Assembly (NCBI GenBank): GCA_963978895.1
Contig: OZ022240.1
Location: 41,964,268 to 42,028,267 of the forward strand
DNA length: 64,000 nucleotides
DNA from: Erpobdella octoculata
Taxonomy: Eukaryota > Annelida > Clitellata > Hirudinida > Erpobdellidae
Direction of reading: 5' to 3'
In this document: one piece after another, positions 1 to 11,640 of the stretch
How positions within the stretch are numbered: position 1 is the first letter of the stretch
How the letters are laid out: each line of letters begins with the position of its first letter
Made by a program: the position numbers and the translations under genes
Notes under the pieces: model-generated
The model's input: the letters and a program-made list of their open reading frames with translations, nothing else
The model's database searches: none
What the model was told of the DNA's origin: nothing

Positions 1-80
1 ACAATCAAAATAGATTTACAGAAGAAAAATATTAAAAAAAACAATAAAATTTAAAAAGAAAACTTAAAAAAATGCGTCAC

Positions 81-3000
81 CATGGAGACCCAGAATCTAT
101 TCGGATCATCCGTATGAAGAGCAAAGAGAACGTTATTTGGAACAGCAGGAACTTCCTGTTCCCAAAGATCTTCAATAATAGCGAATTCTTCTTCTTCCTC
201 TTCTTCGTTGTCTTCTTTTAATTTTTCGCAATCTTTACAGTTTGGATCTGTTTTTCGTTATAAAGTTATAACATTGAACAACAAAGCAGCGATGATGGTT
301 AATATTTTTTAGATTCTTTTTATATATATTTTTCAGAACTTTCCACAATTTCAGAGGAGACGATTTTTTTTTCTAGAGTTTTTGGTGACATCAAACTTCT
401 TTAAATTTCAATTTAACAATTGTAGTATTTTGGTTAAATCATCTACGAATGAAATCTAATTCAAAATACGTCACGCCGGAGATTAAAAAAAAATTTATCA
501 GAAATTTGTTAAATTGGCATTGGATGAAAGATTTTATAAAATTCCTTTAATGGTTATGATATAACTATCATCACCATCATAACATCACTACTATCATCTT
601 CATCTTCATCTACAGCAACAGCATCATCGCCACGACTATCATCATTATCAACATCAACAACATCATCATCAGCATCAGCATCATCATCAACAACAACACC
701 ATCATCGTCATCATCATCATCATCATCACCATCACCGCCCCATCATTACATCATCAACAGCATCATCGCCACGACTATAATCATTATAAACATCAACAAC
801 ATCATCATCAGCATCAACATCAACAACATCATCATCAGCATCATCATCAACAGCAACAGCATCATCGCCACCACCATCACCACCATCATCACCACTATCA
901 TTATCTTCATCATCATCATCATCACTACCATCCTCATCAACAACACCATCATCGTCATCATAACCTTACCAGATGTCCCTGGTTTCTTTCCTTTTTTCTC
1001 CATCTCATATTTTCTCATTTCTTCCTCGTGCTATTTTGTTCATTTAAAAAAAATGTTTCTCTTAATATAACATCACCATCATAACTTATATTATCATCAC
1101 CATCACCATCATTACTACCACCACCATCATCATCATCATCATCATCATCGCAGCTTTTATCATCACCAGCGTCAACCTGTCACGAATAAATGAACCAAAA
1201 AAACCGACCAAAAGAAGCGATTTTCTACTCCTAAAAGTAAATACGACGTTAAAGATGTTGACCAGCTGATAGGAGCGAGTATTATCAAACGTCAGTAAAT
1301 TCGACACGTCAACCTTCATGACGTTTCCCAACGTGCAGGAAACGATCAGCGATTTTTCCTGTGTTGAGTGCAAGTGAAATTATTTTAATGTAATATAAAA
1401 TATTTTAATATAATATAAAATATTTTAATATAATATAAAATTATTTTAATATGATATAAAATATTTTAATTTTGATAAAATATTTCCTCAGAGCGATAAT
1501 TGTATTAGTTCACGGCATCTTCTTGCTATTAGTTATCAAAGATGAAAAGGTTTTTAAGACTCGATCAAAGACAACAATCACATGTTTTTTATCATTCAAT
1601 CAGCCCTGCTATATCCATTCCTGCGTCCATTTGTACATCCATTCATCAAACTCCGTTTATTCTTTTATTCATTAATCTACATTCATTCACCAATAAATAT
1701 GTATACATTTATCCGTTCAATCATCTGTCCATCCATTCATCTATCCATCCATCCATCCATGCATCCAACCATTCATCCATTCATCCCAGATGTGAACATG
1801 GGTTTATTTCTGGCAACCCAACCCACAACTTACTTAACCCAACCCACCTAAAATCCTAAATTTCTGGCCCACCCCAACTCACTAAAAGTTTAAAAAAAAA
1901 TTAAATTTTAATTCAATCAAACCCAACTCAACCCAACCTATGTATGCTTCCAAAAAAAAAATGAACCCAACACCACACATCCTGATCCAACCCATTTCCA
2001 CCTCTGATCCACCCAACGGGTTTGTAATATACGAATGGAAACAAAAAATTAACAATGTTGGGAGGAATCCAGGCTAGGTTGACGACAGGTGTTGGAGTTT
2101 GAACGAAGCCGATTCTGTTCAGTTTGTTGTTCGTCTGATTCAACTTGAAGAAGAAAACCGTTTTGTCTTTGGACTGAGTGAAAATAATAATAATAATACA
2201 AATAAATAAATAAATGAGAAATAGAATGAAAAGCAAATGAGACTAATAAAAAACTGGTTTCAACGAATTAATGAATCTTCCACATTTTGTTTTGTCTCAG
2301 CACCATCATCATTTTCATCACCACATCATCGTTTTTTTTTTAAGATTTTATATTTAAAAAATTAATTGAGCTTATTAGAATAACAATGTATATTTTTCAC
2401 TAGTTAAGATAAAAAACAAAACAGCATATATGAAATATAACATCTAAAATAACAGTTTGTCATGATTTTCCAGAATATTCAACTTCTCCCCCCCTCAAAA
2501 TGTTCAACTTTACCCTCCCCTCTCAAATATCACTCTTTCAATGATGCTGAGTGACGATGGAAGAAAATTATCAAGGACAGGCTCAACTACTTTTTTTTAT
2601 AGAGTTGAACAAAATCAGAAAAATGTCATATAAAAACATCTACAAATAAATCTATTAAACAGTAATACTTATATTTTAATTATTTATTCTATAATTACAT
2701 TTTTAAAAATAATTTATAAAACCAAGACTAGGAAGGACCCTCCCTGGGACCCTTCATGGGACCCATCCTGGGAGACCCCTTAAAAATTTATTCCGGCCGA
2801 GTCAACCCACCCCGGAGACGAGAACGTTCGTAGATTCGTTGAAGCTCAACTTAGTGACAGTATCGTTGTGAGGTTTGATGACGTCGCACAACTTCAGTTC
2901 GATGTTCACTGGGTTCTTGACATCTTTCTTCTGTTGAAACCTTAACATTCTGACGACACCGTCGTTGAACCCGGCTACCATTAAACCACCTGTACTGTCT

Positions 3001-5040
3001 ACCTGGTGTAATGATTGTGACGACGATGTTGGATTGAACTAGTTTTAGTTTTGAAATAAAAATTTCATTAACATGGATGGATGGATGGATGGATGGATGG
3101 ATGGATGGATGGATGGATGGATGGATGGATGGATGGATGGATGGATGGATGGATGGATGGATGGATGGATGGATGGATGGATGGATGGATGGATGGATGG
3201 ATGGATGGATGGATTATACCATTAAACCACCTGTACTGTCTACCTGGTGTAATGATTGTGATGACGACGATGTTGGATTGAACTAGTTTATTGAGTTTAT
3301 TAGAATAACAATGTATATTTTTCACTAGTTGAGATAAAAAAAAACAAAACAGCATATATGAATTATAACATCTAAAATAACAGTTTTGAGATAAAAATTT
3401 CATTAACATAAAAATTATTTTCAAGAATAACACAAAACTTCATTTACATAAATAAATAAATTCATATAGATAAGCTTCTAATTTCAGAGAAGTTGCTAAT
3501 AACGAAGATATAAAATTTAAATAACCCTAGAAATAACTGATGTGACTTGAGTTTATAAAAAAAATATATAACCAGTAGTGATGATGAGAATTGATACTTA
3601 AAACCGATACCCAATCGAAAAATAGCTATTTGACCGCCACCCGGTTAGGATCCGTCCAGTCGGATCCGGTCGGATCCACTATTTGTTAGGTACATCCCTA
3701 ATGGTAACTAAAAGCTTCTATTCATACGACGACCAATAAAAATCACTCACGGAAGCTGGTAGCCAGACGAGGGAAGTTGCCGAGCTGTTGTACCTAGCCG
3801 TGCAGACTTGCGAATCAATATTGTAGTCGTAGATTCTTATGGTGCCTGTCGTCAGCCAATATGATTAAAATTATAATAGATTTTAATCCAGCCAATCAGA
3901 TAACACTACTAAAATAATTTAATCAATAATCAAGCAATAAGATTAAATAAAATAAATTTTAAACCAGTCAATCAGATAACATTACTAAAACAATTTATTC
4001 TATAATTTACATATTTGACCCATTCTGAGTAATAATAACACTGACTAATTAAGTATAATAAATTTTAAACCAACCAATCAGATAACATTACTTAAAATAA
4101 TTTATTCAATAATTTACATATTCGACCCATCCAGACCAATAAAAATGCATGCAGACTAACAATCCTCTCCTCCGGTAGCCAAGAACTCGGACACGGGTGA
4201 CGTCACGCACGAATAAACTGGGCCGGCGTGACACGACATGAGACATTTCGGTTCGAAAGCGTTCAACTGGAACGAGAGGTCGATCATCCATGCCATACCG
4301 TGCAGGTCCTTGAAGGAAAATAAAACACAATTCAATAATGCTACTGAACTGACTGCTGTTTTTTTTGTTTATAATAGTTTATAGTCCTTTACATCAGATG
4401 TTTTAAGACTCTAATGGCTGTATGTAGGAAGCACTTAAATACTTCCTGTCGTGGATCAGAATTTGATCCTTTTTACTTTTCCCTCCTCCTTTCTCCAGGC
4501 TTGGGACTGGCTCGCAATTATAGAGGCGGAGTTAAATGCGACTGACTGCTGTATAGTCATCGTAGTTATTATTATTAATCATTATCACCATCTCGGTGTT
4601 AATTTTTATTAAAATAAAAATATGTGTCATATTTCTTAGAGATTTGATTATCAATATCCTCTGTAATATCAAAATATTTTTTCTTAGTAACAAGCATAAA
4701 CAGCTGTTTAATTACATTCAGGAATATTGTAAGCAGTATTTTTTTAACGTTTATTAATTTAACAAGGTTGATGAAAGGAGTTACCTCCGCGAGACAATCA
4801 ACCTTAAAATTAGTCAGAATAACCGTTTTGATTAGTATTGATTACCAAAAAAAGTAACTACAGCACAAACCTGCACAAACCACACGCCGGTTTCGCTGAC
4901 GGCCGACGCCTTATCGACTTTAACCATATTCATGAGCTGGGATTTCTTTCCGATTTTTATCTCATCCAGTGGATCCATTTCCCATTTCAGTTGTTCTTCG
5001 TTCCTTTCTCCGATCCGTCCTTCTATGTCCCACGCCTGAT

Positions 5041-5132
<92 letters not shown>

Positions 5133-8100
5133 CAATCGCAGAAGTGGTTACTAGAGATATCCAACCAATAACAGACTTTATTGAATGACGACTAGACTAC
5201 TGCACGTGCTGTTTTTTTTTGACCGGGCACGTCGGCAATTTAGCCCAGCCCGGCCCGTTTCATAGGCAAAAAGTTCAGGCCCTATCCGGTGCATTTTTAC
5301 AGGCCTTAAACCCCCATACTTAGCAAAATATCTTGGCCCAGCCCGTTTCATAAGCCAAAAGTTCAAGTCTTGCCCGCCCATATTACAGGCCTTAAACCCC
5401 CATACTTAGCAAAATATCTTGGCCCAGCCCGTTTCATAGGCGAAAAGTTCAGGACCTGTCCGTTTAATTTTTACAGGCTTTAAACCCCCATACTCAGTGT
5501 CACAGTCTTCCCTGCAGGAATGCCGTGAACACCAGGAAGAAAAAGGCACCACACAACAACACGACAACAACAACTTTAATAAAGCGCAAAGCAAATGTAA
5601 AAACGAACAGGACTTCGCCTGATACTAAATACTCTAAATAGCTAGACTGTATTGGCGGGGTTCAAAGCGCTATATATATATAGCCTCAGGAAACGCGTCA
5701 ACAAACAACAAGAAAACAAACGTCTGCGAATTAATGTCTAAGTTCCTGTCTAGACTGAGAGTCTAGACAGGTCGACGGGTGCAAGATACACTTGTCAGGA
5801 GGTCCGGTAGAGCGACCCCTGACACTCAGCAAAAAATCTCGGCCTAGACCGTTTGAAAACCTTAAAAATCACGGTAGCACAGTACTCTGACGACAGACTA
5901 ATAAACAGCATGGTTACAAAACAGCTAACATCTACAAGTGTGATTATAACAAATTCATCTTCATCCGATAATAAATTCTAGCTAATACAAACCAGTGAAT
6001 CGATTTTCATAAGTTGATGTAAATAACTAGCTAAAAAAACAACTGACCAATAAAAAAAATCAAGAATAACCAATAAATACTACAAATACTTACCCTTATG
6101 TAACCATCTACTCCAACAGTGAGTATCGATCCGTTGTCATTGACAATCTGCTCTATGGAGCCGGCGTGACAAGTCTTACCCTTTCTAGTAATTTCAGCGA
6201 TGCAAATACCATCCTCCCATAGGAGAATGTTTCCCCATTCGCTGCCAGAAAGAGCTCGGTTGCCTGAAAGCTCTGTAAATCCCCTGATGTCTGAGATTTC
6301 TACGTGGTCAAATTTTCCGAGAACGCCTTGAAGTTTGCAGCCGGTGAAAGTGTCTGCCATCGTCCAGAATCTGATAAGGAAAGAAAAACGCAAATGAATT
6401 TGAATAGACAACTGTAGACATATGCCTACTATACACTTCGTGCTATCTTGAAGCAATGTCAGTCAAATTATATAAACTGGAATTGTTTCAAAAAAGTTAA
6501 TAAGTATATTAAAGTCTATGTAGGGTCAAACTTTTTTTCTCCAAGTAAAATTTACCACACAAATGTAATAATGTGTTTTTCAAAAAAAATTATTAAATAG
6601 CAGTAATACAAAAAAACAGAACTCCAATCCCTTGACTCCCCAAAGAATATTCATTTTCGTTCATGCAAAAATTCGATAGAAAATTGCTTTAAAACTAAGT
6701 TTCATCTAAAGAAATAGCTAACTTTATATGGCCGACGCCTGATGAGATCAGCTTATCCGGAAATTCCGTTGAGAAGATGACCTTGAAGACATCTTGTGAG
6801 AACGCCTTACACCTCCAAGTGATCTGCTCTTTCGACCAGTCCCATATAGCCAGGGTGTAATCCGGCTCACCCCCCAACGAAGCAAGCTGCGTAGAGTCGG
6901 AGCTGATGATGATGAATATTATTTTAAAATCTTCAAGACATTTTTTAAACGGATACTACGTATTATTTTAAAATCCTCACGACATTTTTAAACGGGTACT
7001 ACATTGATCAAAGTTGTCCACGGGTCGGGTTCTAAACCTCACGGCAGATTGGATCAAGAGAAAAAAAACTTTTACTGAAAATAGTTTAAATATAGTCTTT
7101 TTGGGTCCAAAGTCCTGCACGCGCAGCTTTTTTTGCAGCCCGGCCCATCGGCAACTCACCCCACCCAGAGGCGTAGCTAAGGGGACAGGGAGGACAAGCT
7201 GCCCCGGGCACCGTCATGGGAGCGTCAGAAAGAAACGAACATAGTTTTCTTCTTTCATCAGAAGTGGCTCACTCGGTCATCAGTTTTTTTTAGGAAAAAA
7301 TATAAAACAAGGGTTTCTGAAAAGTGGCACTGACACTACCCCCCCCCACCTCCGGAAGCAAAGTTAAAGACAGATGGGATGCTGTAGGGCCGCATGTATT
7401 AGAGTTCGCCCCGGGCGCAAAAAACCTTAGCTACGCCACTGACCCCACCCCATTTCATAGACATAAAATTCCAGAGCCTGTGCAGGGACAAAATCCCATG
7501 CTTGGCACAATTGTCTCGGCCCGTGCAGGGCTCTAGTTGGGTCAGAAAAATTAAGCCCGTTGAAAACTCTGCTGTAAATAGCTACAGAGAGGTCTCACGG
7601 TCACACCCAGGCTGAAAAACATTTCAACGCTACCCATTGCCCACCTGAAATCAAGATATGCGAAAGATTTCTCGGCACCATTTTTTAGCATCCTAATGAG
7701 ACGAAATGAAGGATATTCGAATACGTTGATGGTCGGTTTTCTGCCTCTTTCTCCAGTCACGAAGTTTCTCTTGTTCGAGTCAATCTGATTTAATCGAAAT
7801 ATTTAGTATAGATAAAAATTTATAAGATGACCTGATTAATAAGTCATATATAAGTTTTCTATGCAACGCATAAAATAATGCTTGGGCGCGTATATATATA
7901 TATATATTTTATACTGGCAACAACTCACGGCAATGGCACTCAAGCCGGTTCCAGCAATACTCCTGATGTATTTTCGTTTGTTCAACTTGTGATTGAAAAA
8001 CACTACATAGTTTCCTGCTAGATATGCCAGTACGTTCATGTCAACAGAGATGAGATTGTACTGGCGTACACAGTCGTATCCATACGTTGAACTGTGAAAT

Positions 8101-9741
8101 GTTATTTATTTTAAAAGAATGGAAAATAACTTGAAATTTATAATGAATTTTTTTTTTAGATCAACCCTATAAAATTAAAATTAGCATTTTCCCATTTATC
8201 GTCTTTAAACATATTCCACGATCCTTAGTTAATTAAATATCTACTTATATAATTTGCTAGCTTCGTCTGTCTGTAACTCGATATAATTTGGATAGAATTT
8301 GTATGAAGTTTGCTCCGATTTTCATGAAGTTTGGCACATTTACCCGGTTTTTTAGGCCGATTTTGAAAATAAAATTATTTTACAGGTTTAAGTACCCATG
8401 TGTGTTTTTCTTTATGCTTGGTGTCCAACAGGCTGTGATGGTAGTTTGGGAATAACTCAAATAATTCAAATAATAATTCAAAAAGTAGAAAGTACAAGTC
8501 TACATATATTTTATAAATGATATTTGTTGTACTAAGGTGGAGAACAGGGTTGTCCTGGCACCAACAACAAGAGGTCTGAGTTGAGGTTCTTAGAAAAATA
8601 TTTTTTCATTAAATAGAAACTTTTCAAAGAATAGAATATAGAGCATATAATGTGAAAAATGTGCATTCAGTTTTAATAAACTTTTAAAATGCTTGTTTTA
8701 TATTAGTTTATAGCATGTACAACCATGACAATATTACCTAATGATTAAATAAAGGCATCATGATTATCAGATAAAATATTAGATTAGATTAATGAAAGAT
8801 TAGATTCTAATCTTACATTTAATCTCAAACAACCTGATTGCATTTTCATACAATCTCTTCTTAATACATAAAGAAAAATACACCAATTAAAATTATATCT
8901 ACTTCAAATTGATGTGACATTATGGTATATACTTATATATATATATATCAATGTGGACCACCAAGGAAATCAATTGCTACAATAGGGCAGTCAAAACCTG
9001 CATGAGATGAAAACTCTCTCTTCAAAATCACATGTTAATACTGGATCAAATCATGAATCAAATGAGAAATTTATTGCCCAGTATACTGACTGTAAAATGA
9101 GAAGATTGTTTGGCAGGGCAGCAGTACTGGACATAATTGGCTTGCTGCGAAGCTTCTGGTAATTGTAGCAGAACTTGTAGTTGTACCTGGCGTCGGTCGG
9201 AATATCAGAAGCGTGTACGTCATAATATTCTTCATCTGAATTGATTTTTGTTTTTGCAAAACGATAACTTTTCAACAGTCAAGAAAAGCTATAAACGTTA
9301 ACATTTATTTATTTTGAAATGTTTCACCTATTATTAATAGATTAGTTAGTTGTAGCATGGTATGTCAATTGTATATTTGTACCTGTACCGAGGCAATTAA
9401 TCGTCTGAATTAATTCATTCTCGTGTGTAAACTCTAGCGTTCTACTTTATTTGCAAGCTAGAATCTTCACTGTAAGACCTAACTTACAATAACGTACCAT
9501 CAACTTTAAGACTCCACAATTCTTCTAATTTTTCATCGCTTTCTTCTTCATCTTCTTCTTCTTCTTCTTCTTCTTCTCCATCATTTTCTTGTTCGTCATC
9601 GTTTCTTTTATTTTCTTCATCTCCGTAAGAGATATCGAAATTACGTAAACTGCCATAGATTTCTAAAGCACTTAATATAGCGTCGTCTACTATCTGAGCA
9701 GCAAACCGTTCGAGGCTGTCAGAAGGCGTGAGTTCCGCCAT
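81..9741 (-). CDS. CFAP44: Cilia- and flagella-associated protein 44 (CFAP44/WDR52), 5' 13 exons, gene continues past the left edge
   Basis: WD-repeat protein of the motile-cilium axoneme, associated with the tether complex that links inner-arm dyneins to doublet microtubules (family knowledge). Coding exons, 5' to 3' on the minus strand: 9741-9498, 9235-9091, 8091-7929, 7784-7645, 6902-6723, 6370-6094, 5035-4871, 4308-4161, 3845-3751, 3002-2811, 2173-2054, 1358-about 1205, 247-81. Phases agree at every junction. Hallmark peptides match my memory of human CFAP44: [31 protein letters not shown] joined to [15 protein letters not shown], and NRFWVSM in the last exon. The first exon encodes a long Glu/Asp run from a (TTC)n tract. 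The start is taken as MAELTPSD; an in-frame upstream ATG (MAVDFK) at 9789 is the alternative. About 730 of roughly 1850 residues lie inside the window. The 3' end of the 1358 exon is the least certain: 1205 (weak donor, correct phase) is preferred over 1209. Confidence 0.93.
549..1162. repeat. Imperfect (ATC)n/(ACC)n trinucleotide tracts in a CFAP44 intron
   Basis: Long runs of CATCAT, with CAC, CAG and CAA variants, fill roughly 549-975 and again 1066-1162, separated by a short unique stretch. Met-rich and Ile-rich open frames here are products of the repeat. No exon is visible between 248 and 1204 apart from this material. Confidence 0.85.
1380..1478. repeat. AT-rich tandem repeat, about 20-bp unit
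   Basis: About four to five copies of a unit resembling ATATAAAATATTTTAAT lie just upstream (minus-strand sense) of the CFAP44 exon ending at 1358, inside the intron. Confidence 0.75.
1718..1782. repeat. (ATCC)n microsatellite
   Basis: Imperfect CATC/CATT run followed by CATCCATCCATC in a CFAP44 intron. The downstream 1800-2000 stretch is rich in AACCCA/CAACCC words that recur near 35490, and probably marks a decayed transposon end. Confidence 0.7.
2366..2460. repeat. Direct repeat, copy 1 (second copy at about 3290-3387)
   Basis: About 95 bp around TTAGAATAACAATGTATATT is repeated at 3290-3387 with a few substitutions. Together with the 2987/3218 duplication it shows that this CFAP44 intron region has undergone more than one local duplication. 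Confidence 0.8.
2987..3288. repeat. Duplicated CFAP44 exon edge flanking a perfect (GGAT)n array
   Basis: About 60 bp covering the 5' edge of the CFAP44 exon at 2811-3002 and its upstream intron (from 2987) recur at 3218-3288. Between the copies lies an essentially pure (GGAT)n array at 3072-3214, about 36 units. The second copy keeps the acceptor and the first coding bases but lacks the rest of the exon, so it is a decoy exon start upstream of the true exon in transcription order. Confidence 0.8.
3600..3712. mobile_element. Relic of a hAT-type DNA transposon end
   Basis: A GC-rich island in AT-rich intron contains several GGATCC(G) words and ends in ACATCCCTAA. The complement, TTAGGGATGT, resembles the terminal repeat of the element at 43317-44627. 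No partner end or target duplication was found, so this is a single-ended relic. Confidence 0.4.
4370..4545 (-). repeat. Dispersed retroelement-like repeat, copy in CFAP44 intron
   Basis: Reverse complement of a family seen at 42891-43071 and about 50150-50365. Shared words include CCAAGCCTGGAGAAAGGAGG, ACAGGAAGTA, TGCTTCCTACATACAGCC and GGACTATAAACTATT followed by A-rich sequence. The poly(A)-like tail suggests retroposition; similarity to RTE-type 3' tails is my inference. Confidence 0.65.
5040..5130. repeat. (GA)n microsatellite acting as the polypyrimidine tract of a CFAP44 acceptor
   Basis: About 45 GA dinucleotides. On the transcribed minus strand this is (TC)n ending about 5 bases before the AG acceptor (5036-5037) of the CFAP44 exon at 5035-4871. 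Confidence 0.9.
5225..5890. repeat. GC-rich repeat with about 95-bp tandem units, interrupted by a solo LTR
   Basis: Three units share TTGGCCCAGCCCGTTTCATA and TTACAGGCCTTAAACCCCCA. The third unit is split at 5497/5825 by the LTR and resumes as CTCAGCAAAAAATCTCGG. Similar GC-rich sequence flanks the MITE at 7166-7441 and recurs at 24000-24345, so it is a dispersed family, probably a degraded DNA transposon. Confidence 0.7.
5498..5824. mobile_element. Solo LTR (327 bp) with 5-bp target duplication
   Basis: Begins TGTCACAGTC and ends CCCCTGACA, giving TGTCA/TGACA inverted ends, and is flanked on both sides by CTCAG (5493-5497 and 5825-5829). Removing the element restores the tandem unit of the surrounding GC-rich repeat. 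Contains a CTATATATATATAG TATA-like motif and AATAAA. No internal retrotransposon sequence, so it is a recombined solo LTR. Whether BEL or Gypsy type cannot be decided. Confidence 0.82.
7014..7535. mobile_element. Older GC-rich transposon relic hosting a nested MITE
   Basis: Flanking halves contain GCCCGGCCCATCGGCAACTC on the left and GGCCCGTGCAGGGCTCTA on the right. The right end reads TAGAGCCCTGCACGGGCC on the other strand, a hAT-like terminal motif also seen near 24060 as GTGTAGGGCTCTA. Left boundary approximate. Confidence 0.5.
7166..7441. mobile_element. hAT-type MITE with 17-bp terminal inverted repeats and 8-bp target duplication
   Basis: Left end CAGAGGCGTAGCTAAGG; right end CCTTAGCTACGCCACTG, whose complement differs by one base. 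Flanked by ACCCCACC at 7158-7165 and again at 7442-7449. Eight-base duplications are typical of hAT elements. Only 276 bp and no transposase frame, so non-autonomous. Lies in the CFAP44 intron between exons 6902-6723 and 7784-7645. Confidence 0.85.
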
Positions 9742-9789
9742 TTTGAATAAGTAACGTCTACTCGACGAAGGTTTGAAATCCACCGCCAA

Positions 9790-11640
9790 AAATGACTTTA
9801 GTAAACTCTAACTAAAGGTTTTTTTTATTCAGTAAAACCATTTAATTAAAAATCAAAACCGTAGCAGTAGTTTTAAATTGTACCAAAATTTCAGAAAGAT
9901 AAAATTTGACGACCACACTTTTCATAAAACTGTAACCATAAGCAAAAAAATGACAACTTAGAGAAAATTTTCAAATAACTTATGCCCGTGCTGGAGATTG
10001 CTCGCCAAATTCTTATTACTACTTGTAGGTACTACTTTATCCGGTAAGTAGTTCTATGTAGTAGTAGACAGGTTTATGTCGCAAAGGTCTGCTGACGCCA
10101 TTTACGCATGTTTCAAGCACTATTTTTTTTAATAGCGCTTTTTCCATGACGTCCAATAGCGCTCAGTCATGAACTGATTGAACAGAAATGTTTTAAGTCG
10201 ACGACAAAAAATTTTTAGTGGAGTAGAGTTAGTAAAGAGATGAAAGAAGAGATCTGAATCAATTCAGATTAAGAATATTATGACATACACGCTTCTGCTT
10301 CAGAAAAAAAGGACCAGAGTAGAAAAGAGAGCGTTGAGCAAAAAAACGGTTAACAGTAAAGATATGAAGGAAGGTGACTAAGAGAGGAAGATCGAAGACC
10401 AGAGTTAGGAGGGATTTGTATTAAGTTAGTTAGGTAGAGTGGAAAAGAGCAATTTTTATTTTTATTTTAAACTTTAGTAGACACATTTTAAAAATTACCC
10501 AATATTTAATAAGAAGCCAAAGGGGAAGAACAAGAGATGGAGAGATAAAAAAAAGAGGTGCGGGAAACTCATCTTGCCGCTGAATTGAAGGCTTTAGAAA
10601 GAGGATGAAGGGTATTGTCAATGAGACCATAATAGAGATAATTGCAATAGTTAATTAAAGACAGAATGAAATATGAGACTAAAAATTGTAGAGAAAGATT
10701 AGAGGTTCACCAAGTTTCTAAATTTCTGCAAATATTTAAAAACTGCCTTGTCAAAACTGTGTTTCTAAGCAGGTTTCGGTAAGGTTTTAAGCAAACCCGG
10801 AAATGCCATAGCGCAAGCGCAGGTGATGGCTATTACGGAAGGTTTTTAAAAAGCAAGAGAGGCATTTCGGTCAATTTCCGATGAAAAATTTTATTAAGTT
10901 TTCAGCAGTTCAGCAGAAAATACATAAAAATCGGAAAAACCTCGCTGTCCAAAATTATAGAAGTATTAGTCGAGTTGTAAGATATTGTCTTGGACCGTTC
11001 CAGTTTGGAGGTTAACACGAGGATGTCACCCCCACAAAAACGTCTACCAAGAGAATAAATAATATCAATTTTTGCAAATGCACTGAAAACAATTGAAAAA
11101 AACATGATGTCAATTTTTTCACGTTAACCGATACTTTTCGGTTTTTCTAAATCTCGAGGCCGTGTCGGTTTCGGATTTTTCAAAGCCTCATCGGTGTCGA
11201 TATCGATTAATCGACCCACCTCTACGGTTTCAGCTTCCAGTAAAGTGATCTTATTCGCGATAAATTAAAAGTTTTAAAAAATTTAATAATATAAATTATC
11301 AAGCATACAAATTTTTGTTGCTGAAATTCAGTTAAATTCACAACACAACAAATAAATCTTCGTTCTATTTTGTCTTGCGGAATGCACATATCTATAGCAC
11401 AGCCAATCATATCGTCCGTTGAAACTACGGTCACTGGCGCAATTTTAGTTGGAGACTCTGGATTTGTTATATGCTGAAGGAGGGCCGCCATTAAAAAGCT
11501 ATTACGTAAGAATTACATGAATGTTGACGACTTGTTTACAATTTACGAACGCGTTATTCGAAGCAGTGCGCTAGTGACCTTATGGACGGTGAATAAATTA
11601 TAAATTGTATAAGTAAATAAATGCAGCATTATTATTTATT
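9790..11640. other. Spacer between CFAP44 and LIG4 (divergent promoters)
   Basis: The CFAP44 and LIG4 5' ends face away from each other across about 1.85 kb. The stretch holds no recognised gene. 11110-11224 ends in CGACCCACCTCTA, whose complement starts TAGAGGTGGG, a hAT-like end; 10200-10640 is purine-rich on the plus strand with no recognisable domain. No core promoter element could be assigned with confidence. Confidence 0.5.
11309..11491 (-). CDS. Possible first exon of an unrecognised gene divergent from LIG4
   Basis: An ATGGCGG start in good context, similar to that of CFAP44, opens a 61-codon frame beginning MAALLQHITNPESPTK, with a possible donor GTATGC after QQQKF. It lies 150 bp upstream of the LIG4 start on the opposite strand, so it could share a bidirectional promoter. 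No family recognised. A strong acceptor near 11083 (minus) opens a further 60-codon frame, but its phase does not match this donor. Could be chance. Confidence 0.25.

Noticed and set aside
1542..1859. 105-codon plus-strand frame rich in Ile, His and Ser
   Set aside because: Composed of the (ATCC)n tract and AT-rich CFAP44 intron; no start context or homologue.
3077..3286. Met-Asp-Gly-Trp repeat protein
   Set aside because: Translation of the (GGAT)n microsatellite.
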